From a virus, in the IMG/VR virus record IMGVR_UViG_3300046787_000305, positions 1 through 31,227 of that record: DNA of 31,227 bases; one strand, given 5' to 3'. This document shows positions 26,514 to 31,227 of this stretch, piece by piece. Within the stretch, counting starts at the first letter, position 1, and each line of letters starts with the position of its first letter. The notes under the pieces were generated by a model. It was not told the DNA's origin. It saw only the letters and a list, made by a program, of their open reading frames with translations, and ran no database searches. A program made the translations under genes and the position numbers.

Positions 26514-28196
26514 TTATTGTTTCCACATTGTTACTTGAATTGCTCCAGATGAACCGAAAAAAAGCGCGGTTGCTGGCACTATTGTAGCCGGTGATCCGGA
26601 TGCATAGGCATAAGCACCAGATAAAATTCCATTGTAAATTGTTCCGCCATTTACATAAAGAGGATAAAGGCTTAATTGAGAACAGCCGGCAAATCCGATA
26701 CTATTCGCGGATGAATGTATTGCAAGCCAATAAACAGTTCCTGCGGAAAATGTAAAGTTTGTTATAATATTTTTAGTCGCAACCGTTGAGGCATCTATAT
26801 TTGCGCTTTCATATAATTTATTTAAAGGAACCCCAGAATTATCGGAATAAATTACAAATCTAAATGTTGCACCCGCCACGCCAGTAGTTACACCAATATC
26901 AAATTTATTACAAATAAATTCATTGGTTGGATAAAAAGGTACGAATCTAATTTGTCCGGCTGTGCTGTTTTGAGCTTGTGTACTTGAACCATTCCAAAAT
27001 AAATTGATTTGGTGATTTGTATATTTATATCCCTGAGGCATTCTCAAATGAATACCGGATCCACCACCTCCACCGCTTATTGTTAAATCGCCAGAACCCA
27101 AAACTGAGTTTCCATTAATTGTTTTGATATTGGTGCCTGAAATTAAAACAGCTTGATATATCGTATCAAAATACGTTTTCGCTGTGGCCTTTAAATTTGC
27201 CCAGGTTAAACGTTTCCAGAGGCTTGTTGCATTATCCCTGATCAAAAGCGAATCAACGTCCTGAGGGTTACTGTAATCTGTTGCCGTTACATCATGGAGC
27301 TCATCAAGTTCATAACCGTTTTGAATCTTAATGCAAATGCGCCCGTTTGTTGTTTGTGATCTGGAAACTATTCCAAGAAAAACCGCATGATTTGGAGGGG
27401 TTGGCGCTGTTGTTGTAATTTGCCCGGCGGTTGTTGAAAGCCATAAACGGGCCCCAACTGAATAAGCTGATGTATTAAATAAATTGTATTCACCTTCTAA
27501 AATTACTTTTCCGGTTGCACCGTTTGCAATTACATCCTTTGTGAGCCCCATTGTTTTAGAACTGGTTGCCTCGCTGTTTGCATTTGCCAAAATAATTTCA
27601 GGCGTATCGGCTGAACTTGATGAGGTATTAAAATAAACAACGGCCATTTTTGGAATGCTGGAACCCGTGTTGTTGATCACGTCAATTTCAACCCATCGCG
27701 CTGTATTTACGCGCCCGCTTTCCGTTGGATCGTAAACCGATTGATCCATTTTTAAAGCATCCTGAGCATCAACATAAACAACCGTAGCTAATCCCGAAAC
27801 ATTTGGGATTGTAGGTTTGTTTAAAATCTGAGCATCGCCAGAAGTTGCATTCCAATCCGCATTTACATTAACCTCAGCTCCGGCCTGAATTCCAGCGAGC
27901 TTGTTTTTTTCGGTTGTTGTGTAATCGTTTGTGGAAAGTCCTTTTCCAGTAACTTTATCAACCTTTCCAGATAACGCATTTTGCAAATCTGTTTGATCTA
28001 AAATGTCCCCACCAATTGAACCCCAGTCAACAGAACTTGCGCCCCCTAATGAAGCATAAGTTGTTGTTGTATCATTCCAATAATACGCCGTGTTTTTTGC
28101 CTTATCGATATAAATAACTCGGATCTTTCCAACTGTTGGAAATTGTGCGAAGTTACTGAAAGGGCTTACCTGTGTAGGTATGTTTATATTGCTCAT
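26514..28196 (-). CDS. Tail fibre / receptor-binding protein (560 aa)
   Basis: A 560-aa protein from the ATG at 28196, whose start overlaps the previous stop (ATGA). The N-terminal part attaches to the tail (about 1-70). A fibre segment at about 85-135 has the turn pattern GLSTNDYTTTEKNKLAGI and NADWNATSGDAQILNKP, which recurs in phage fibres. The middle is beta-rich and Gly/Thr/Ser-rich, a GGGGG hinge lies near residue 378, and the C-terminal third (about 380-560) is a separate beta domain likely to bind the host. It precedes the lysis genes, a usual place for fibres. Confidence 0.85.
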   Translation of the reverse strand: MSNINIPTQVSPFSNFAQFPTVGKIRVIYIDKAKNTAYYWNDTTTTYASLGGASSVDWGSIGGDILDQTDLQNALSGKVDKVTGKGLSTNDYTTTEKNKLAGIQAGAEVNVNADWNATSGDAQILNKPTIPNVSGLATVVYVDAQDALKMDQSVYDPTESGRVNTARWVEIDVINNTGSSIPKMAVVYFNTSSSSADTPEIILANANSEATSSKTMGLTKDVIANGATGKVILEGEYNLFNTSAYSVGARLWLSTTAGQITTTAPTPPNHAVFLGIVSRSQTTNGRICIKIQNGYELDELHDVTATDYSNPQDVDSLLIRDNATSLWKRLTWANLKATAKTYFDTIYQAVLISGTNIKTINGNSVLGSGDLTISGGGGGSGIHLRMPQGYKYTNHQINLFWNGSSTQAQNSTAGQIRFVPFYPTNEFICNKFDIGVTTGVAGATFRFVIYSDNSGVPLNKLYESANIDASTVATKNIITNFTFSAGTVYWLAIHSSANSIGFAGCSQLSLYPLYVNGGTIYNGILSGAYAYASGSPATIVPATALFFGSSGAIQVTMWKQ

Positions 28197-28849
28197 TGCC
28201 AATTTATGTTAATATCAAAATCCTCCATTGCTGGGACCTCAATTGTTTCCTGTAATTCATCTTCAACAAAAACGCTGATTGTTTGATTGTCTAAAACGAA
28301 AGCGCCACCGCTTTGAATAAGCTCCGAAAATGATTCATTTGAATTCGTTACCAAAGCCGGCGCGCATGGCTCAACAAATGAACTCGCGCCGTTTTCAAAG
28401 TCATAAAATCCATAGGGAATTTCACACCAGTTTTGATTGTCAAAAACGCTCATTGTCATTTGCATGGACCAACCCGCAACAATATCCTGTGAGCGTTCAA
28501 CAAATGGTTCTGTTGAATGCTGAGTATCCAAAGTTAAATCCTCAAATCTTTCCTGGCGTAATGTCAAATCAATATCGCGCAAAATTTGCAAAGTGTCCGA
28601 ATGAACTTCAATAATGCTTCGATTTTGATCAACTATATATTTATCGCAAACGGTTATAATCGCCGTTAAATTAACAGTCTTTTCAGACATGCTCCCAGGC
28701 ATCAACATAACGCACAAAAGCGGATAATTAACCGCCTCACTTTGATTCAAGGCATTAAGGAAATCGCCGAAAAAAAAGCTATTTATTTGCTTGTGCTGTT
28801 CGGCAATTATTCCGAACTCTTTTACCAGCTGATTGATTGTTATTTCCAC
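28193..28849 (-). CDS. Tail-terminator-like protein (218 aa), GTG start
   Basis: A 218-aa protein. The only credible start is a GTG at 28849 (MEITINQLVKEFGI), as no ATG lies early in the frame. The first 130 residues (NSFFFGDFLNALNQSEAVNYPLL, then VNLTAIITVCDKYI, then RSIIEVHSDTLQILRDIDLTL) match the tail completion protein of Bacteroidota phages that follows the head-tail adaptor; the pattern is recalled. The C-terminal 80 residues are beta-rich and may be an added module. Tail terminators cap the tube and bind the head. The stop overlaps the fibre ATG by one TGA. Confidence 0.6.
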   Translation of the reverse strand: MEITINQLVKEFGIIAEQHKQINSFFFGDFLNALNQSEAVNYPLLCVMLMPGSMSEKTVNLTAIITVCDKYIVDQNRSIIEVHSDTLQILRDIDLTLRQERFEDLTLDTQHSTEPFVERSQDIVAGWSMQMTMSVFDNQNWCEIPYGFYDFENGASSFVEPCAPALVTNSNESFSELIQSGGAFVLDNQTISVFVEDELQETIEVPAMEDFDININWQ

Positions 28850-28897
28850 TTAAATAAACCTTTAATTTGTTAATGCTGTATGCGCTCGGTGTGTAAA

Positions 28898-29401
28898 TCA
28901 CACAATCCATTTTGTCAAATAGCCTGTTTTCTCTTTTTTTACATTCTCTTTTTTGCATTCGCAATCCTTATATAGTGGATAATTGTTCCCATCGTCATCT
29001 TTAAGGAATCCGATTAAACGCTCTTTGTAAAAATACGCATCTTTTCTCAAACGATCGCGCATCGGGTTGCGCTGTTCCGCGTTCATTGGCTGTAAATTTG
29101 CATCCTGCAAATATCCGGTTGCTTTATTGGTGATCTTTTCCGTTGAATAATCAATCATGCGATAATCAACAAAAGCAACTAAACAAGGCAAAACATATTG
29201 ATTCATCAAAAGTGAATAATTAGCATCCCAGTTGTCATTTAAAACGCGCGTTAAAAGCTCGTTATAAAGACATGTTCCAAGGGCTGTTTGAATGTGAATA
29301 TCCTGAGTCCTCGCAATTGCAACAACAATTGTTTTCGCGTCAACGTTCGCATGCGTTAAACCGCGTCTGATAACCTCATCGGCTGAAATTAAATAATTCA
29401 T
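28898..29401 (-). CDS. Head-tail adaptor-like protein (167 aa)
   Basis: A 167-aa helical protein directly after the portal (gap of one base). The start MNYLISADEVIRRGLTHANVD and the following IHIQTALGTCLYNELL are characteristic of the small head-completion protein that follows the portal in many Bacteroidota phages (DUF6712-type; from memory). The middle is Tyr/Asp-rich and helical (DYSTEKITNKATGYLQDANL), and the C-terminus is Lys-rich with several cysteines (DCECKKENVKKEK). Adaptors connect portal and tail. Confidence 0.7.
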   Translation of the reverse strand: MNYLISADEVIRRGLTHANVDAKTIVVAIARTQDIHIQTALGTCLYNELLTRVLNDNWDANYSLLMNQYVLPCLVAFVDYRMIDYSTEKITNKATGYLQDANLQPMNAEQRNPMRDRLRKDAYFYKERLIGFLKDDDGNNYPLYKDCECKKENVKKEKTGYLTKWIV

Positions 29402-29402
29402 T

Positions 29403-31227
29403 TTACTTTTTTGTTACAATCGTTTGAAACCATAAATGACGACACCAGGGGGTTGTTGCGCCAGTGTCCGGATTCGTATAAAATCCGCCTTTGTAAACCC
29501 AAACATCTCGATCAACTTTGGAACTCATGAAATTGATTTCCTCCCTTGTGTACATTTTATTTAAGCTCATTAAGTTTTGGCAAAATTCCCGGCTCCCTGA
29601 AATGGCATCAGGAACATCCGTTCGAACCTGGTAACTATATCGAACCTCAAAGGTTGGAATATCAGCAACATCATTCAAAATTAATTTTTCGCCCAGGGAT
29701 GAAAGCTCACCACCTGAAACTAAACCCCATTCAGTAAGGCGAGCAATTGAAACGGCAACCTCTTTAATTGTTAATCCTGTTGCCTGTGAAATTCCGTTTC
29801 CATCCTCTCCCTTGTTTAGTAATGAAAGAACATCCTTATCGATCCCCTCAATTCCAACTGATATTTCTCCAATAGTTGCGAAAACCTCATCATGTTTTTT
29901 GAAAACGTTTTCCGTTATTGAATTCCATTGAATCGGCAATTGTGCGAAAACTTCAAAGTTTCCCGCATCCTCTCCATGCTCGGAAAAAATTGAAAGCTCA
30001 TCCGATGAAAACGAATGATTTCCTTTGCATGTACTAAATCCAGTTGTTGGAACACCGACCATTTTTTCAGCTTGTGCCTGATCAATTGAAGGGAATGAAG
30101 CCAGGATAATTTCAACCCCGCTTTTTGTATCGATTTCCCCTAATTTAACCTTTGCCACAACGTCCACAAGTGAGGCGATCTGAGCCCCATTTAAAGCCGT
30201 TTTTGATACATCGGTGATTTGTGCCTCAACTGGAGCTGTTGGCGCTGTTGCTGGCGTTGTTTCAGCTGGCGCGTTGTTAATTGTTACGCTGTTTGCTGGC
30301 GTTGTTACATCAACCGCCTGATCTATTGGTTTAACTTCAATCAAAGAAACTTCGCCCTCAAAACCTGAAAGCGAAACCATTTTATTCAACATCCAATTAA
30401 TTCTTTGCTGGCGTTGTGTTACATAAGTTTTCTTAAACACTTCAAACAGTTGCGCACTTTCCGCGGCGTTAAATGAACCCTGTTGCATAACGCCGAATAA
30501 TGTAGGCGAAACAACCCCATGAGCAACGAGAATGTTTTGAAGCGTTGTTGAATTTGTAACCGTGTAACGTTTATCCAAATCATTTCCATTTAATGGCGTA
30601 ACGATTGGAGCGTGATCCTTATCAACCGCAAAATTGATAATAATTTCACCGGCGTTTTCAGCGCCTGATGTCGGTTTTTTAACCGATGTTTTCACCTCTT
30701 CAATTTCCTCCTTAGTTTCCGGGATTCCATCGGTAAATGTGATCATTGTTCCAGAACTGAATGAGTTCTGAATTAAAGCGTTATTGTATTTGTTTAGATT
30801 CCAATCCGTTTCGATTGCTGAAACTCCGGAATAATAAGGGGGCTTAGGATAAACGCCCAGTTCTTTTCGGTTCTTTTTTGTTGGATCTTTATAATAAATG
30901 AAAAATGAACCCTCTTTAATGTTATCATTTAAAACAGGATAATCACGGTAACCTGTTTTTTCGGCATCCTGGTTTTGAGCGTTCCAATCATTGGAAAGCC
31001 AAACGCGCGTTTCATCTAAATTAAAACGACATTCATCCATGGGCAAATGTTCCCACTTAACAACGCGAACGCCCTCCATGTCCCAGGTTCCTTTAACAAC
31101 GAAACCGCCATATCTTTCATGATCCTCACAAATTGATTCCGCGATTTCATTTATTGTGAAATCAGTGTATTGATTATTCAAGAAAATTTCCAGATTTCCG
31201 GATTTTATTTCAACCCCTCCGCCGGCA
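29403..31227 (-). CDS. Portal protein, main part, with winged-helix and MuF-like C-terminus
   Basis: The frame enters the window at 31227 without a start; the N-terminal part is at 1-356, giving a 672-aa protein. The first 280 residues of this part form the portal core, with many Tyr and Trp residues and a long helix (about 235-270). A Thr/Pro/Ala-rich linker (about 293-320) follows, then an acidic region, then a winged-helix-like module at about 447-505 (GNGISQATGLTIKEVAVSIARL; full-length 527-585), and a C-terminal MuF-like end with PWCRHLW (about 578-584). Such composite portals combine DNA channel and head morphogenesis functions. The stop lies one base before the adaptor gene. Confidence 0.85.
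   Translation of the reverse strand, partial: AGGGVEIKSGNLEIFLNNQYTDFTINEIAESICEDHERYGGFVVKGTWDMEGVRVVKWEHLPMDECRFNLDETRVWLSNDWNAQNQDAEKTGYRDYPVLNDNIKEGSFFIYYKDPTKKNRKELGVYPKPPYYSGVSAIETDWNLNKYNNALIQNSFSSGTMITFTDGIPETKEEIEEVKTSVKKPTSGAENAGEIIINFAVDKDHAPIVTPLNGNDLDKRYTVTNSTTLQNILVAHGVVSPTLFGVMQQGSFNAAESAQLFEVFKKTYVTQRQQRINWMLNKMVSLSGFEGEVSLIEVKPIDQAVDVTTPANSVTINNAPAETTPATAPTAPVEAQITDVSKTALNGAQIASLVDVVAKVKLGEIDTKSGVEIILASFPSIDQAQAEKMVGVPTTGFSTCKGNHSFSSDELSIFSEHGEDAGNFEVFAQLPIQWNSITENVFKKHDEVFATIGEISVGIEGIDKDVLSLLNKGEDGNGISQATGLTIKEVAVSIARLTEWGLVSGGELSSLGEKLILNDVADIPTFEVRYSYQVRTDVPDAISGSREFCQNLMSLNKMYTREEINFMSSKVDRDVWVYKGGFYTNPDTGATTPWCRHLWFQTIVTKK
31066..31227. repeat. Terminal overlap repeat, right copy
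   Basis: This copy of the 162-base overlap matches positions 1-162 with two substitutions (31089 and 31101), both synonymous in the portal gene. It shows the contig closes on itself and that the reads or strains at the two ends were not identical. Only one copy should be kept in a closed genome. Confidence 0.95.

Noticed and set aside
1-31227. tRNA genes, CRISPR arrays, insertion sequences and reverse transcriptase-based diversity systems
   Set aside because: I looked for repeated spacers, transposase and reverse transcriptase motifs and clover-leaf patterns in gaps and saw none; short tRNAs cannot be fully excluded without a search.

Overview
The window is a nearly complete genome of a small tailed (siphovirus-like) phage whose host is most likely a member of Bacteroidota, probably a flavobacterium-type bacterium. 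The evidence is the set of structural protein families, start sites that are A-rich with no Shine-Dalgarno signal, and several intergenic elements that match the Bacteroidota promoter form TTTG-N19/20-TAnnTTTG. Every credible gene lies on the minus strand, so transcription runs from high to low coordinates. The two window ends repeat the same 162 bp (1-162 and 31066-31227), differing at two synonymous positions. Joining them restores one uninterrupted 672-codon portal gene, so the unit is circular or circularly permuted and about 31,065 bp long.

Layout in transcription order, starting from the join: portal (356-1, then 31227-29403), head-tail adaptor, tail-terminator-like protein and tail fibre (29401-26514); a lysis cassette of holin-like proteins, a u-spanin-like protein and a cysteine/histidine endolysin (26501-24880); a terminator-rich regulatory stretch (24864-24600); an early region of small unknown genes (24586-22801); a replication-type gene with repeat-rich linker DNA plus a downstream partner (22681-21292); an orphan C5 cytosine methyltransferase (21120-20044); a recombination block of SbcC-like ATPase, RecT and MBL-fold hydrolase (19738-16107); an HTH protein and small genes (16104-15130); a strong terminator; then a metallophosphoesterase, a sigma-like HTH protein, small genes, terminase small and large subunits, and tail assembly, tail tip and tape measure proteins (15060-3956); then capsid protease, scaffold-like protein, major capsid protein and tail tube (3937-896); and two small structural genes leading back to the portal.

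How it seems to work together: two early promoters (24627-24657 and 19762-19792) carry an 18-bp palindromic operator in the same position over the promoter core, and a third, degenerate copy lies over the recT promoter. This suggests one regulator controls early, recombination and recT transcription; the 79-aa HTH protein is the obvious but untested candidate. No integrase, DNA polymerase or replicative helicase is recognisable, so replication probably depends on host enzymes recruited to a phage origin. The best origin candidate is inside the replication-type gene (22294-22422), where two perfect inverted repeats flank seven hexamer repeats. That gene is preceded by a leader that can fold as an H-type pseudoknot ending in a U-tract. 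The 168-aa sigma-like protein lies just before the late genes and may switch them on.

The gene order is unusual: tail tip and tape measure genes come before the capsid genes, and the portal comes after the tail tube instead of directly after the terminase. A gene downstream of the terminase needs a -1 frameshift at a T9 run to be read through. Functions without a clear motif rest on family resemblance recalled from memory, with no database search.
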